Below, in pieces: positions 8,294-18,258 of a DNA stretch of 64,000 nucleotides. Position numbers and translations under genes: made by a program. Under the pieces are notes generated by a model. That model was not told the origin of the DNA, did no database searches, and saw only the letters and a list, made by a program, of their open reading frames with translations. The stretch comes from Phyllobacterium sp. OV277 (GTDB lineage Bacteria > Pseudomonadota > Alphaproteobacteria > Rhizobiales > Rhizobiaceae): the NCBI RefSeq assembly GCF_900104355.1, contig NZ_FNIY01000004.1, positions 62,001 through 126,000 of the forward strand. Direction: 5' to 3'. Each line of letters opens with the position of its first letter. Within the stretch, counting starts at the first letter, position 1.

Positions 8294-9208
8294 TCAAGGT
8301 TGCTGCGCGCCGGTTGTTGTCACATAGATCGCGTAAAGCGATTTCGTCGCCGTGATGAACAACCGGTTGCGACGGGGGCCTCCAAAAGTCAGGTTGGAAA
8401 CGCCCTGGGGGACTTTGATCTTACCAAGCAATACGCCGTCGGGACCAAAACAGTGAATGCCATCGGCCGCACTTGACCACAGATTGCCATCCGTATCGAC
8501 CCGCATACCGTCTGGAATCCCGTTATCAATATGGGCGAATACACGACTATTGTTCAATGTCCTTCCATTGACAACATCAAATACGCGGATATGCCTTGGC
8601 GCGCCTTCCGTATGGCTTGCACCGGAATCTGCAATGTAAAGCAGGCTTTCATCCGGTGAAAAAACAAGGCCATTGGGCTGAAGGAAATCGGTTACAACAG
8701 CTGAAATGTCGCCGTTCTCGGGATCAAGCCGATAGACATTGCGTGACGGCTGTTCAGGATCCGATTTATACCCCTCATAATCAGAGAGAATTCCATAGGT
8801 TGGATCAGTAAACCAAACCGAGCCATTCGAATGGACGACGACATCGTTGGGAGAATTAAGCTTCCTGCCAAGATATTGATCCGCCAGAACAGTTATGGTT
8901 CCATCCACTTCGGTTCGGGTGACCCGGCGCGCACCGTGCTCGCATGATACGAGGCGGCCTTGCCGATCCCGTGTATGACCATTGGCAAAATTGGAAGGTG
9001 ACCGGAAGACGGAAACACCCCCATCCGGCACCCAGCGCAACATGCGCTGGTTGGGAATATCGCTCCACAAAAGGCAATTGCTGTCATTGAACCACACCGG
9101 TCCCTCGGCCCAACGGCAGGAAGAATACAGTTCCTCAAGCGCTGCACTTCCGACAATGAGAGACCGAAAACGTTGATCGTGAATTTCGTAAAGCTCGGTA
9201 TTGGCCAT
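8294..9208 (-). CDS. SMP-30/gluconolactonase family protein
   Basis: A 304-residue six-bladed beta-propeller lactonase of the SMP-30/gluconolactonase/LRE family. Metal-site features are visible: the early Glu in RWAEGPVWFNDSNCLLWSDIP, the Asn in RKLNSPNDVVVHSNGSVWFTDP, and the later Asp in LLYIADSGA. It would open a sugar or aldonic acid lactone. It follows the polyol kinase/dehydrogenase operon on the same strand but after a 165-base gap with a hairpin, so it may be separately transcribed or only partly read through. A lactonase beside a polyol oxidation pathway fits an oxidative sugar route. Confidence 0.88.
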   Translation of the reverse strand: MANTELYEIHDQRFRSLIVGSAALEELYSSCRWAEGPVWFNDSNCLLWSDIPNQRMLRWVPDGGVSVFRSPSNFANGHTRDRQGRLVSCEHGARRVTRTEVDGTITVLADQYLGRKLNSPNDVVVHSNGSVWFTDPTYGILSDYEGYKSDPEQPSRNVYRLDPENGDISAVVTDFLQPNGLVFSPDESLLYIADSGASHTEGAPRHIRVFDVVNGRTLNNSRVFAHIDNGIPDGMRVDTDGNLWSSAADGIHCFGPDGVLLGKIKVPQGVSNLTFGGPRRNRLFITATKSLYAIYVTTTGAQQP

Positions 9209-9332
9209 TGGGGGGATACACCAGTTTAGCGTTGGTCAAAATTGCATCGACCGGCAATCACAATCACGCTGATGATGATAGTGCCTGTCATGACCGCCAA
9301 ATCTATAGGTATTGAGCATCGACACAAGTGAT

Positions 9333-9360
9333 GGATCACAGGCCCTTGAGCCTATGATCC
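9333..9360 (-). terminator. Hairpin after the FGGY kinase gene
   Basis: GGATCA (9333-9338) and AGGC (9340-9343) pair with GCCT (9350-9353) and TGATCC (9355-9360), with one C/A mismatch and a 6-base loop. It sits between the kinase stop and the SMP-30 start; no strong T-run follows. Confidence 0.45.
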
Positions 9361-9373
9361 GAGCCTTGGGAGG

Positions 9374-10999
9374 CTAGAGCGGTTTCATCAGCTGCCGTAT
9401 TTCCCAATCAGCGATCTGCAGGAGCCGATAGACCTGCATTTTGCTGTGATGGTATTGAGCTATGTCATTACCACCGGGGTGATAAACTTTATCGATATGG
9501 GACATTACGCCCATCGCTTCACTGGTTGACGAAAATGCCCCGGCGGCCATCGCTCCCAGAATGGCAGCGCCCAGCAATACGGGCTCACTGCTCGTCGGAA
9601 CTGCAACGGGAACGCCCGTCGTATCGGCGAGAATTTGACGGACCAGTTCTGACTGTGCCGCTCCGCCGCTGGCAACAACTATCGCAATGTCGATGCCTTG
9701 TTCTTTCAGGGCATCGATGATCTGGCGGCAGCCATAACCAAGACCGCACAGCCCTGCAACATACAGATCAACCAATCCCGATACGTCCCGGTTTGCATCA
9801 GCTCCGGCAATAATAGCCCTGGCATCGGGATCAGCATTGGGAGAGCGATTGCCCAGGAAATCCGGCAGGACATGCACACTTCGCGCGCGGAGTGCAGGTT
9901 CACTCAGGTTTGAGCCACCTATCACGGCCTGTTGTTCAAGCCATGCTACAAGTGACATGCCGCCTTCCGCAGCGAGTATGTCTGCCTCTGGAGAGGCCGG
10001 ATGCATGTGTATCAACTGATCAATGGCCGCACCCGCCGCCGATTGACCAGCTTCATTGAGCCACAAATCCGGGACCATGGCCGAATAATACGGACCCCAA
10101 ATACCTTTCACGTAAGTTGGCTCGCGTGTCGTTGCCATGGCACAGGCGGAGGTACCAAAGATGTAGGCAATTGAATTTTCCAACGGGCCCAGTCCGCTCG
10201 CTCCGACAGTGCCAATTCCGCCAGCATGGGCATCAATGAGTCCAGCACCGACGGGCGTGCCCGCATTCATTCCGAAATCGAGAGCGGCTTGCGAAGTCAG
10301 TCCACCAGCCAATGGTGTTCCCGCCGCAACGACCTTCGAGCCAATTTGCTCAAAGGCGTTTTCTGTAAGTTCGCCCAAGCCAATGCTATGAAAATAGCTC
10401 TCATCCCACCGCCTTTCATGAGCAAGGTAGGTCCACTTGCATGTGACCGTGCAAACAGATCGAGCAAGACTGCCTGTCATCCGCCATGTCAGATAATCGG
10501 AAAGATCAAAGAAATGGGCGGCAGATGCAAAACTATCCGGCTTGTTTTCCTTAAGCCAAAGCAATTTCGGCGTTTGCATTTCCGGCGAGAGCTTGCCACC
10601 GACATAATGCAAAACCGGATGACCCGTTGCATTGATACGTTCCGCCTGCTCGGTTGCCCGGTGGTCCATCCAGACGATGACGTTACGTTGCGCATCATTG
10701 GATGGGCCCACCGGCACTGGCAAACCGTTTTGGTCTACCACTGCAAGTGAGCAGGTGGCATCGACGCCAACACCGGCAATATCAGACGCAACAATACCGG
10801 CCGACCCAATGGCGGCTTTTACGGATTTTGCGACGGCAGCCCATATATCATCCGTTGATTGTTCGACAATTTCGCCAGCCTCATACCACGTGCGAACAGG
10901 GTGTTTGGCGGAAGCAAGCAGCACTCCCTGTTTGTCAAACAACCCTGCACGCGCGCTGCCGGTACCGACATCAATCCCAAGAAACACGCTGCTGCTCAC
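9374..10999 (-). CDS. FGGY-family pentulose kinase, probable D-ribulokinase
   Basis: A 541-residue carbohydrate kinase. The N-terminal ATPase fold begins FLGIDVGTGSARAGLFD. Residues 82-86 read TCSLA, close to the TCSLV signature I recall for FGGY/YDR109C-type D-ribulokinases. GNRSPNADPDARAIIAG and the C-terminal ASGGAAQSELVRQILAD complete the family pattern. It would phosphorylate D-ribulose (or a similar ketopentose) to the 5-phosphate for the pentose phosphate pathway. It starts with GTG only 5 bases after the dehydrogenase stop, so the two are coupled. L-ribulose or another ketose cannot be excluded. Confidence 0.85.
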   Translation of the reverse strand: MSSSVFLGIDVGTGSARAGLFDKQGVLLASAKHPVRTWYEAGEIVEQSTDDIWAAVAKSVKAAIGSAGIVASDIAGVGVDATCSLAVVDQNGLPVPVGPSNDAQRNVIVWMDHRATEQAERINATGHPVLHYVGGKLSPEMQTPKLLWLKENKPDSFASAAHFFDLSDYLTWRMTGSLARSVCTVTCKWTYLAHERRWDESYFHSIGLGELTENAFEQIGSKVVAAGTPLAGGLTSQAALDFGMNAGTPVGAGLIDAHAGGIGTVGASGLGPLENSIAYIFGTSACAMATTREPTYVKGIWGPYYSAMVPDLWLNEAGQSAAGAAIDQLIHMHPASPEADILAAEGGMSLVAWLEQQAVIGGSNLSEPALRARSVHVLPDFLGNRSPNADPDARAIIAGADANRDVSGLVDLYVAGLCGLGYGCRQIIDALKEQGIDIAIVVASGGAAQSELVRQILADTTGVPVAVPTSSEPVLLGAAILGAMAAGAFSSTSEAMGVMSHIDKVYHPGGNDIAQYHHSKMQVYRLLQIADWEIRQLMKPL

Positions 11000-11004
11000 G
11001 CTTT

Positions 11005-12087
11005 TTACTCGGCAGCCTGGCGCAAGCGCGGAACCATCAAGACTTTGACAGCATCCGGCCGCGCGGAAACTTCCAAGGCCTCATCCCAGTCATTCATGTC
11101 ATAGTGGTGGGTGACGATCCCTTTCGAGGTGACAAGCTTGCGATCAAGAAGATCGATAGCAACGGGATAACAATAGGGGCCTAGATGCGCACCACGCAGA
11201 TCGAGTTCCTTGCGGTCGCCGATAATGGACCAATCGGCTGTGGTCTCATGACCAAAGACCGAAAACTCCACGAACCGCCCCAGCTTGCGGATCATTTGCA
11301 GCCCTTGCGTCACGCCGATCGGCGCACCTGTTGCCTCGATATAAACATCGCAGCCATAGTCCTCGGTCAGCGCCTTGATGCGGCCAACCGCATCCTCATT
11401 TTTTGGATTGATCACGATATCGGCTCCGAACTTCTTGGCCAGTTGCAACCGCTCATCGACAGGATCAATGACGATAAGTTTCTTTGGTGTCTTCAGATGG
11501 GCAATTTGCGTCATCATCAATCCCAATGGGCCGGCGCCAGCAATGACCACGACATCGTCGAGTTGGACATCACCCCGGTTGACCGTATGGATGGCACAGG
11601 CAAGAGGTTCGACAATCGCAGCGTCTTCCAAAGGCATATTGGATGGAATTTTGTGTACACGGGCGTTGGATGGGATGCGCATGTATTCAGCCAACCCGCC
11701 ATCGGCCACATCCTGCTGGAAACCGAAAATGTCGTGCTTCTCGCACATCCAGTAAGAACCGGATTGGCAATAGCGGCATTTGCCGCAAGGAACGATCTGT
11801 TCAGCAATGACAGTATCCCCAAGGGCGACGCCGAAATGCAGATCAGCGCCCGGTCCCATTTCGGCCACGTAGCCGAAGAATTCATGGCCCGCGACAACCG
11901 GCGCTTTGACCCATGGGTCCTTCCAGAACATATCAGCGCCGGACCAGCACTTTCTGTCCGATGCGCAGATACCGCAGGCTCCGATCCGGATGACCAGTTC
12001 ATTTGGCCCAGCAACGGGTTTGGCGATCATCTCGACCCGGTAGTCTTTGGGCCCGTGGCAAACGATGGCAGTCATTGTGTCAGTCAT
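11005..12087 (-). CDS. Zinc-dependent polyol dehydrogenase (MDR family)
   Basis: A 360-residue medium-chain alcohol dehydrogenase. Catalytic zinc ligands appear in GACGICASDRKCW and GHEFFGYV; the structural zinc site is CGKCRYCQSGSYWMC. The Rossmann motif is VIAGAGPLGLMM followed by IVIDPVDERLQLAKKFGAD, which suggests NAD as cofactor. It resembles sorbitol/erythritol/L-threitol-type dehydrogenases. Placed between an Rbs-type importer and a probable D-ribulokinase, it most simply oxidises an imported pentitol such as ribitol to D-ribulose. The exact polyol is inference. A second ATG at 12075 is an alternative start. Confidence 0.9.
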   Translation of the reverse strand: MTDTMTAIVCHGPKDYRVEMIAKPVAGPNELVIRIGACGICASDRKCWSGADMFWKDPWVKAPVVAGHEFFGYVAEMGPGADLHFGVALGDTVIAEQIVPCGKCRYCQSGSYWMCEKHDIFGFQQDVADGGLAEYMRIPSNARVHKIPSNMPLEDAAIVEPLACAIHTVNRGDVQLDDVVVIAGAGPLGLMMTQIAHLKTPKKLIVIDPVDERLQLAKKFGADIVINPKNEDAVGRIKALTEDYGCDVYIEATGAPIGVTQGLQMIRKLGRFVEFSVFGHETTADWSIIGDRKELDLRGAHLGPYCYPVAIDLLDRKLVTSKGIVTHHYDMNDWDEALEVSARPDAVKVLMVPRLRQAAE

Positions 12088-12122
12088 TTTTCATACTCTG
12101 CAAGTTGGTTGATTGGAAAGAT

Positions 12123-13109
12123 TCAGCTGCGCCGTTCGCGGCCGATGTAAATGGCAAGAAGAATGATCCCGCCCTTGATCACATTCTGGACGTAAGGGTC
12201 GACACCCATCATGTTCAGACCGTTATTCAGCACACCCAACAGCAAGGCTCCGATGAGCGTGCCAATAACAGAGCCACGCCCGCCCGCTATCGAAGTCCCT
12301 CCGAGAACAACTGCCGCGATGGCATCAAGTTCAAAACCGGTGCCGGCATTGGGCTGTCCGCTCATGAGACGGGAGGTCAGAACGATGGCTGCAATCGATG
12401 CGGTGAAGCCGCTGAGAACGTACACAAACAGTTTGGTACGGCTAACGCGTACGCCGGAAAGGCGCGTCGCAGTTTCATTGCCACCGATTGCATAAACATG
12501 CCGCCCGAACGGCGTTCGTTCCAGCAGCACCCATGCCAGCACATAAACAACAAGCATGATGAGAATCGGCATCTGAACGCCCAGAACCGTACCGCCGCCA
12601 AAGAACTTGATCCATGATGGCAGGCCGCTGATGGGATAGCCGCCTGAATACATGAGGCCAAATCCGCGCGCTATGCCCATCGTGGCAAGGGTGACGATGA
12701 TTGACGGCATTCCCGCAAACGCGACCAGCCCGCCATTAAAGACACCAATACCGATGCCGATACCAATACCTGCCAGAAGAGCCAGCGATGCGTTGAGACC
12801 AGCAACCATGAGCCCCGCGGCAATGGTCCCGGCAAGCGCCATGACAGCACCGACCGATAGATCAATCCCGCCAGTCAGAATGACGAACGTCATGCCAGCG
12901 GCGATGATGGCAATGATCGATACCTGCCGCATGATATTGGTGATGTTTGCCACGGACAGAAAGCTGTCGCTGGCAAAAACCATGATGATGGATACGGCCA
13001 GAAGCCCTAGCAATGGATAAAAAATCGGGGACTGCCTGAGCACCCGCAGCAGATTCTGCTGCTTCAATGCCATACCAGTCGCCATCTGTGTTTGATCAGA
13101 CGAAGTCAT
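12123..13109 (-). CDS. Sugar/polyol ABC transporter permease (RbsC type)
   Basis: A 328-residue inner-membrane permease of the ribose/xylose class (BPD_transp_2). It has about ten hydrophobic helices, with the conserved [16 protein letters not shown] and [34 protein letters not shown] segments near helices 3 and 8-9. The ATG at 13109 lies inside the end of the ATPase gene (14-base overlap), showing translational coupling. Only one permease gene is present, so the channel is presumably a homodimer. Confidence 0.92.
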   Translation of the reverse strand: MTSSDQTQMATGMALKQQNLLRVLRQSPIFYPLLGLLAVSIIMVFASDSFLSVANITNIMRQVSIIAIIAAGMTFVILTGGIDLSVGAVMALAGTIAAGLMVAGLNASLALLAGIGIGIGIGVFNGGLVAFAGMPSIIVTLATMGIARGFGLMYSGGYPISGLPSWIKFFGGGTVLGVQMPILIMLVVYVLAWVLLERTPFGRHVYAIGGNETATRLSGVRVSRTKLFVYVLSGFTASIAAIVLTSRLMSGQPNAGTGFELDAIAAVVLGGTSIAGGRGSVIGTLIGALLLGVLNNGLNMMGVDPYVQNVIKGGIILLAIYIGRERRS

Positions 13110-14628
13110 GATGGATACCTGCATTGTGGTTGGTTTCACCTGCCGTTGCGTAACGCATGATGTCCTCAGGCGTGATCTGCGGCGGTTCAAGAATGGTGGC
13201 AATCCTGCCCTGTTTGAACACAGCCACCCGGTCAGACATACCGACGATCTCAGGCAGTTCCGAAGAGATCATGACAATGGAAAAACCACGTTCAGTCAGT
13301 TCGCGCATGAGCTGGTAGATTTCCGCCTTGGCGCCCACATCGATGCCGCGCGTGGGTTCGTCAAAGAACAGGATATCGGCATGGTGATTGAGCCATCGGG
13401 CGATGACAACCTTTTGCTGATTGCCTCCAGACAGACTATCGACACGACTTTCCGGGCCGCTGGCCTTCAGCTTCACCTTTTTCATCATGTCGAGGGCACT
13501 GTCGTGCTCGGCCTTTCCGTCGATGAAAAAATGCCATTGTTTGTATTTGCCCAGATTGTTGAGCGTCATATTGTTGCGCACGCTGGAGGACGCAATCAGG
13601 CCCTCGCCTTTCCGATCTTCCGGCAACAGTCCGATCCCTTGCAGCAGCGCATCGCTTGGGCTGGAAAGCTTGGCATCTTTTCCATGCACCCTGACCTTTT
13701 TACGGATCGTCGAGATTGCTCCGATGATCCCAAGTGCGGTTTCCGTTCGACCTGAGCCCACAAGTCCGGCAAATCCCAGAATTTCGCCCTTGTAGAGACT
13801 GAAACTATTGACCGGGTCACCACCCGCCAACTGCAACTCAATGACATCGAGTGCGATCTCGTTTCTCGGCGGATTAAACGGCTTTGACGGAAAGCTCTTT
13901 TCGATCTTCCGGCCAACCATCAGTTCGACCAGTTCATCGATATTTGTCGAGCCTACAGCCCGTTCACCAACAAAACTGCCATCCCGCAAAACAGTGATCC
14001 GGTCACAGATTTCAAAAATCTCATCGAGGTGATGTGAAATGAAAATCATTGCAACACCCTGACGCCGCAGTTCCCGCATGATGGCAAAGAGATGCTCGGC
14101 TTCGCTTGGTGTTAATGTTGCGGTGGGCTCATCGAGAATGAGAATGCGTGCATCAAGCGCCAGTGCCTTGGCAATCTCAATGAACTGCTGCTGCGCGATG
14201 CTCAAATTCTGCACCGGCTCATCCAGCGGAATAGTAATGCCGAGCCTGTCGAGCAGTTCTCTCGACCGCTGGCGCATGCGTCCGCGCTGCAGCATGCCGA
14301 AAGCAGAGCGCAGCTCTCGCCCGAGAAATATGTTTTCAACCGCGTTGAGATAGGGGATCAGGCTGAATTCCTGAAAAACGATACCAACGCCTGCCTTGAC
14401 TGCATCCTCATAGCGGGCAAAGACACAATCCTGTCCTTCAATCAGAATTCTGCCCGCATCCGTCCTGTGGACACCGCATAGAATTTTCATCAGCGTCGAT
14501 TTTCCAGCACCATTTTCACCCAGCAGCGCGTGGATTTCACCGGCCTTGACGATCATGCTGACATCGGTCAACGCCTTGATGCCGACAAAGCTCTTTGAAA
14601 TATTCTCGACTTGCAAAAGTGGGCTCAT
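13096..14628 (-). CDS. Sugar/polyol ABC transporter ATP-binding protein (RbsA type)
   Basis: A 510-residue protein with two fused nucleotide-binding domains, as in RbsA/XylG. Domain 1 has [16 protein letters not shown], signature [15 protein letters not shown] and Walker B LILDEPTA. Domain 2 has a degenerate Walker A (GLVGSGRTE), signature [15 protein letters not shown] and Walker [11 protein letters not shown]. The degenerate second P-loop is normal for the family. The start at 14628 follows GGAGGA and fits the family length; longer readings upstream are non-homologous. Confidence 0.93.
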   Translation of the reverse strand: MSPLLQVENISKSFVGIKALTDVSMIVKAGEIHALLGENGAGKSTLMKILCGVHRTDAGRILIEGQDCVFARYEDAVKAGVGIVFQEFSLIPYLNAVENIFLGRELRSAFGMLQRGRMRQRSRELLDRLGITIPLDEPVQNLSIAQQQFIEIAKALALDARILILDEPTATLTPSEAEHLFAIMRELRRQGVAMIFISHHLDEIFEICDRITVLRDGSFVGERAVGSTNIDELVELMVGRKIEKSFPSKPFNPPRNEIALDVIELQLAGGDPVNSFSLYKGEILGFAGLVGSGRTETALGIIGAISTIRKKVRVHGKDAKLSSPSDALLQGIGLLPEDRKGEGLIASSSVRNNMTLNNLGKYKQWHFFIDGKAEHDSALDMMKKVKLKASGPESRVDSLSGGNQQKVVIARWLNHHADILFFDEPTRGIDVGAKAEIYQLMRELTERGFSIVMISSELPEIVGMSDRVAVFKQGRIATILEPPQITPEDIMRYATAGETNHNAGIHHDFV

Positions 14629-14645
14629 CGTTGCGTTCCTCCGCA

Positions 14646-14678
14646 ATGAGGTTTCCCGCGTCTGGCGGGAAACCTCAT
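14646..14678 (-). terminator. Intercistronic hairpin between binding protein and ATPase genes
   Basis: Perfect 14-base-pair stem ATGAGGTTTCCCGC / GCGGGAAACCTCAT with a 5-base loop, just after the binding-protein stop. No T-run follows. It probably stabilises the upstream mRNA or attenuates read-through so that binding protein exceeds membrane components. Confidence 0.7.
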
Positions 14679-14683
14679 GCTGG

Positions 14684-15604
14684 TTACCAGCTGAAACCAG
14701 ATGCGTTCTTTGCATCGACCACGACCACATCGATCGGTAACGCTTGCGGAACGACCTTTGCACCCCAGTGCTTTGCCAAAGCCAAGGCGAGACCAATGCG
14801 CACCTGATCACGGGGAAACTGGGCTGTCGTTTCGATGAAGGCTCCGCCTTTGCCGATGGCTTCAACAGCCTCAGGCGCACCATCCACGGAGGTGAGTTTG
14901 ATATCCTTGCCACTGGCTTCGATTGCCGAGAGCACCCCCATCGAACCACCATCATTGACCGAGAAAATACCCTTCAGATTGGGATGCGCCTGGATCATGT
15001 TTTCGGTGACACTCAGGGCTGTGTCGCGTTCCTGCTTGCCGTTCTGCACTTCTACGATCTTGATACCAGGCACTTCGCCCAATGCTGCCTTGCATCCTTC
15101 AACACGCTGCAGAATGGGAACAACAGGAATGCCGTCCAGTATGGCGACCTCTCCGGAACCACCAAGTGCCTGCGCGAGATACTTGCAGGACATATAACCG
15201 GCATCGCGGTTTTTTGAGCCTACGAAACTGTCCACCGGACCAGAAGCATTGGCATCCACCGCAACAACGATAATACCGGCGTCATGGGCCGCTTGCACCG
15301 CAGCTTCGATACCACTGGAATCAGTTGGATTGACGAGAAGGATATTGATGCCTTGCTGGATCATGTCTTCAACATCGGCGATCTGCTTGGCCACGTCGTG
15401 TCGAGCATCCGTAACGACAACTTCGGCTCCGAGCGATTTTGCTGCCGCGTTCAACGCATCCTGCATGCTGACGAAATAAGGGTTGTTGAGCTCCTGAAAA
15501 GTCATGCCGATTTTAAGCGGCTTGCTTTGGGCGAAAGCCACAGCCTGGCTGCCGCCAATCAGAATTGCCGCGACTGATGCCGCCTTGATGAATGAACGCA
15601 ACAT
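14684..15604 (-). CDS. Sugar/polyol ABC transporter substrate-binding protein (RbsB type)
   Basis: A 306-residue periplasmic binding protein (Peripla_BP_4 fold). The signal peptide is residues 1-25 ([18 protein letters not shown], cleavage after AFA). The mature part begins [25 protein letters not shown], the standard RbsB-like first strand, and contains the hinge-domain segment [21 protein letters not shown] and a [19 protein letters not shown] ligand-site segment. Gene order places it first after the AraC regulator. The substrate is most likely a pentitol or pentose given the downstream kinase and dehydrogenase. Confidence 0.92.
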   Translation of the reverse strand: MLRSFIKAASVAAILIGGSQAVAFAQSKPLKIGMTFQELNNPYFVSMQDALNAAAKSLGAEVVVTDARHDVAKQIADVEDMIQQGINILLVNPTDSSGIEAAVQAAHDAGIIVVAVDANASGPVDSFVGSKNRDAGYMSCKYLAQALGGSGEVAILDGIPVVPILQRVEGCKAALGEVPGIKIVEVQNGKQERDTALSVTENMIQAHPNLKGIFSVNDGGSMGVLSAIEASGKDIKLTSVDGAPEAVEAIGKGGAFIETTAQFPRDQVRIGLALALAKHWGAKVVPQALPIDVVVVDAKNASGFSW

Positions 15605-15716
15605 TGTGTCTCCTCCACTTGTTGTTTGCGCTACAGATAAATCTCTCCCTTTCGCAGGAACGGTTTTCGCGTTTCTACGTCAGTACTCAGTCAATGGTGG
15701 TCGTGTTTGCTGCCGG

Positions 15717-16724
15717 TCAGGCAGCTGCCTTCCTCGCGAACTGTTCTGCGTGCAGCACGCGGAATCTCGAGGGTGCCATTGCTTTCAGTGCCAAAAACTG
15801 GCGATTGAAATTCGAAAGATTATTGAAGCCCACCTCGTAGCAAATATCCGTAACGGACATACCCTCCTCGCTCATCAGCAGCTGACAGGCGAGATTGATG
15901 CGCAACCGGTTGATATATTGCACGGGCGTCATACCCGTGTGCTTGTGAAAGGAGCGGGAAAATGCACTTGCGCTCTGACCCGCAATCGCCGCCAGGCTGC
16001 TTTCCTTCTTCGGCGATGTAAGGTTTTCGGCGATGTAGGACAAAACCTTGTTCATCGACACGGACATATAACCCGACGGGTCTGGCATGTAGTTGTGGCT
16101 TGCCAGCGGCTTGCGCTCCGGTGCATTGACCAATTGATGAATGATCTGCATGAAAAGAGCGATACGGCGTGCACCATGCGCATCGACAAGCTCACTCAAA
16201 TTGGGTTTTACGGCTTTCGCTGTCTCCGGATCAAAGAGCAATCCGCGCGGGCTCTCCTGCAGGATCGTCTTGAAAACAGCAAGTTCCGGAAATACGTCCA
16301 TCGTATTTTCAATAAACCGTTCAGTGAACTGGACGATCAGGCCACGCCTCTCGATGACCTGACCTTCGGGCACATTGCTAACCCAATTGTGGGGCAGATT
16401 TGGTCCGGTCAGAATAAGGTTACCTGGTTCAAATTCACCGATGAAATCACCGACGAAATAACGACCGGATGTTTCTACAATCAAATGGATTTCATATTCA
16501 GGGTGAAAATGCCAACGAACTGTATGATAAGGATAACCGTGCGACCAAGCTTTGAAGGCCTCACCGCGACAAATCTGTACAACTTCAAGATCTGGTCTCA
16601 TTGGCCCTCCTCCGGCAATGAAACGCACTGAGCCGTCTGCGTTGTTAATTCGGATAACGAGCCGGTTTGCTTGTGGTGTTGATCCTCCTCCAAGTTCACC
16701 GGCCATTCTCTGGCTCTTGAACAA
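15717..16724 (-). CDS. AraC family transcriptional regulator of the polyol operon
   Basis: A 335-residue regulator with an N-terminal cupin-type sensing domain (YPYHTVRWHFHPEYEIHLIVETSGRYFVGD, with His and Glu positions of the cupin) and a C-terminal pair of HTH motifs (about residues 228-325; SSLAAIAGQSASAFSRSFHKHTGMTPVQYINRLR and SVTDICYEVGFNNLSNFNRQF). It lies directly upstream of, and in the same direction as, the binding-protein gene with 112 bases between. It probably activates the operon when the sugar or polyol is present. Confidence 0.9.
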   Translation of the reverse strand: MFKSQRMAGELGGGSTPQANRLVIRINNADGSVRFIAGGGPMRPDLEVVQICRGEAFKAWSHGYPYHTVRWHFHPEYEIHLIVETSGRYFVGDFIGEFEPGNLILTGPNLPHNWVSNVPEGQVIERRGLIVQFTERFIENTMDVFPELAVFKTILQESPRGLLFDPETAKAVKPNLSELVDAHGARRIALFMQIIHQLVNAPERKPLASHNYMPDPSGYMSVSMNKVLSYIAENLTSPKKESSLAAIAGQSASAFSRSFHKHTGMTPVQYINRLRINLACQLLMSEEGMSVTDICYEVGFNNLSNFNRQFLALKAMAPSRFRVLHAEQFARKAAA

Positions 16725-16856
16725 AACACTAAACGCGCGATAGCAATTCAGCTACCTCGTTTTCAGCGCCACACTGATACTTTTTTGATATTTTGCTTAC
16801 TCAAACTTCAAAATATGCACCAGCGATACGCTGATTGGATGGCTGATTGTGAAAAC

Positions 16857-18095
16857 CTATCCCCTATCCGGATTAGCCGCACGACGCAGAATCTCAACAA
16901 CCATTTCGGAAGCTTTGATGAGCGACCCAACCGGAAGAAACTCATAGAGCGAGTGGAAGTTGTGAGCCCCACAAAAGAGATTGGGGCATGGCAAACCTTT
17001 TTCCGAGAGTACGGCTCCATCATAACCACCGCGCATCGGAATGGACTTGGGCTCCACGCCAATTGCCCGCATTGCTTCCAGTGCCAGATCGACCGGATAG
17101 CGATTAGCGCCCTGCAGGCTTTCGGCAACGTTGCGATACATGGGCGTATAAGTGGAAACTACAGTCTGGGCACCATGGAGCTGGTTGAAACTTTCAACAA
17201 GGGTCTGCACGAAGTGACGCCGATGCTCAAAACCGGCCTGTGTAAAATCGCGGATATCGAGGACAATTCGAGCCTCGGCAACGGTGCCATGGAGGGATTT
17301 TACCCAATAATAGCCTTCCCGGTTTTCCGTATATTCAGGACGCTCCCCTGCCGGAAGCATCGATATGAACTGCTGGGCAAATAGAACCGCATTGCGCAGC
17401 TTTCCTTTGGCGGACATCGGGTGAGCCGTCTGGCCCCGCACCGTTATATGGAACTCGCCCGCGTTCCAGTTCTCATAGACAATCTCGCCGATCGCACAAC
17501 AATCCAGTGTGTAGGCGAAGTCTGCGTTAAGAGATGCTACATCCAGCGCCTTGGCGCCCAGAAGACCGATTTCTTCATCCGGAACAAAGACAACCTTCAC
17601 GTCGCCATGCTCGATCTGCGGATTTAACTGAAGGGTCTGCATTGCATGCATGATCTCGGCGATGGCCGATTTGTTGTCTGCGCCGAGCAGGCTCGTTCCA
17701 TCTGTGACGATGATGCGGTCACCGACATAACGCTCAAGTTCAGGGAACTCGCCTGCCCGCATGACGACACCGAGCGCTTCGCTCAGCACGATGTCACCAC
17801 CGTTGTAATCTATGATTTGAGCATGCGTATCCGTGTTATACTCGTGGCTGGTATCCAGATGGGCTACCCATGCAACGGTCGGAATTTTGCGGCCTTTATC
17901 CATCACGTTGGATGGAAGCGTACCCACTACGATTGAATGGTCTCTTTCCTCAACGCTCAGACCCAACGCACGCAATTCGCCGGCCAGCAAACGCGCCAGA
18001 ACCGTCTGCCCCGAACTGGAGGGCAGATGCCCCGCCCCCGGCACTGTGGTGCTGTTGATGCGGGTGTAATTCAGAAATCGTTCAACAACGTCCAT
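16857..18095 (-). CDS. pepT: Peptidase T (tripeptide aminopeptidase)
   Basis: A 412-residue M20B metallopeptidase, full length for PepT. Zinc-site residues lie in VAHLDTSHEYN, GTSLLGADNKSAIAEI and VPDEEIGLLGAKA, with further ligands in AYTLDCCAIGE and a C-terminal CGAHNFHSLYEF. GQTAHPMSAKGKLRNA is the dimerisation-domain histidine motif. It releases the N-terminal residue from tripeptides in the cytosol. It is divergent from a dipeptide-type binding protein, which makes peptide import and hydrolysis a functional pair. Confidence 0.93.
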   Translation of the reverse strand: MDVVERFLNYTRINSTTVPGAGHLPSSSGQTVLARLLAGELRALGLSVEERDHSIVVGTLPSNVMDKGRKIPTVAWVAHLDTSHEYNTDTHAQIIDYNGGDIVLSEALGVVMRAGEFPELERYVGDRIIVTDGTSLLGADNKSAIAEIMHAMQTLQLNPQIEHGDVKVVFVPDEEIGLLGAKALDVASLNADFAYTLDCCAIGEIVYENWNAGEFHITVRGQTAHPMSAKGKLRNAVLFAQQFISMLPAGERPEYTENREGYYWVKSLHGTVAEARIVLDIRDFTQAGFEHRRHFVQTLVESFNQLHGAQTVVSTYTPMYRNVAESLQGANRYPVDLALEAMRAIGVEPKSIPMRGGYDGAVLSEKGLPCPNLFCGAHNFHSLYEFLPVGSLIKASEMVVEILRRAANPDRG

Positions 18096-18258
18096 CGGGG
18101 TTCCTTACATCTGACCGAGGGGCTGATTTCAATGATTCCCCCTCTTGCGACAAGTGTTTATTGATTGATACATTTGTATTGCATTGTTTCAAACCCTCGG
18201 TGATAAATTCTAATCCCAACAACTGCGGCAAGTTGATTCCTAGAAGAGACAGGACGAT

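Noticed and set aside
11185-12150. Long open frame (321 codons) on the plus strand
   Set aside because: It is exactly antisense to the zinc dehydrogenase, whose motifs are unmistakable; the translation shows no domain.
15504-16631. Long open frame (375 codons) on the plus strand
   Set aside because: Antisense to the AraC regulator and the start of the binding-protein gene; Cys/His-rich, with no family pattern.
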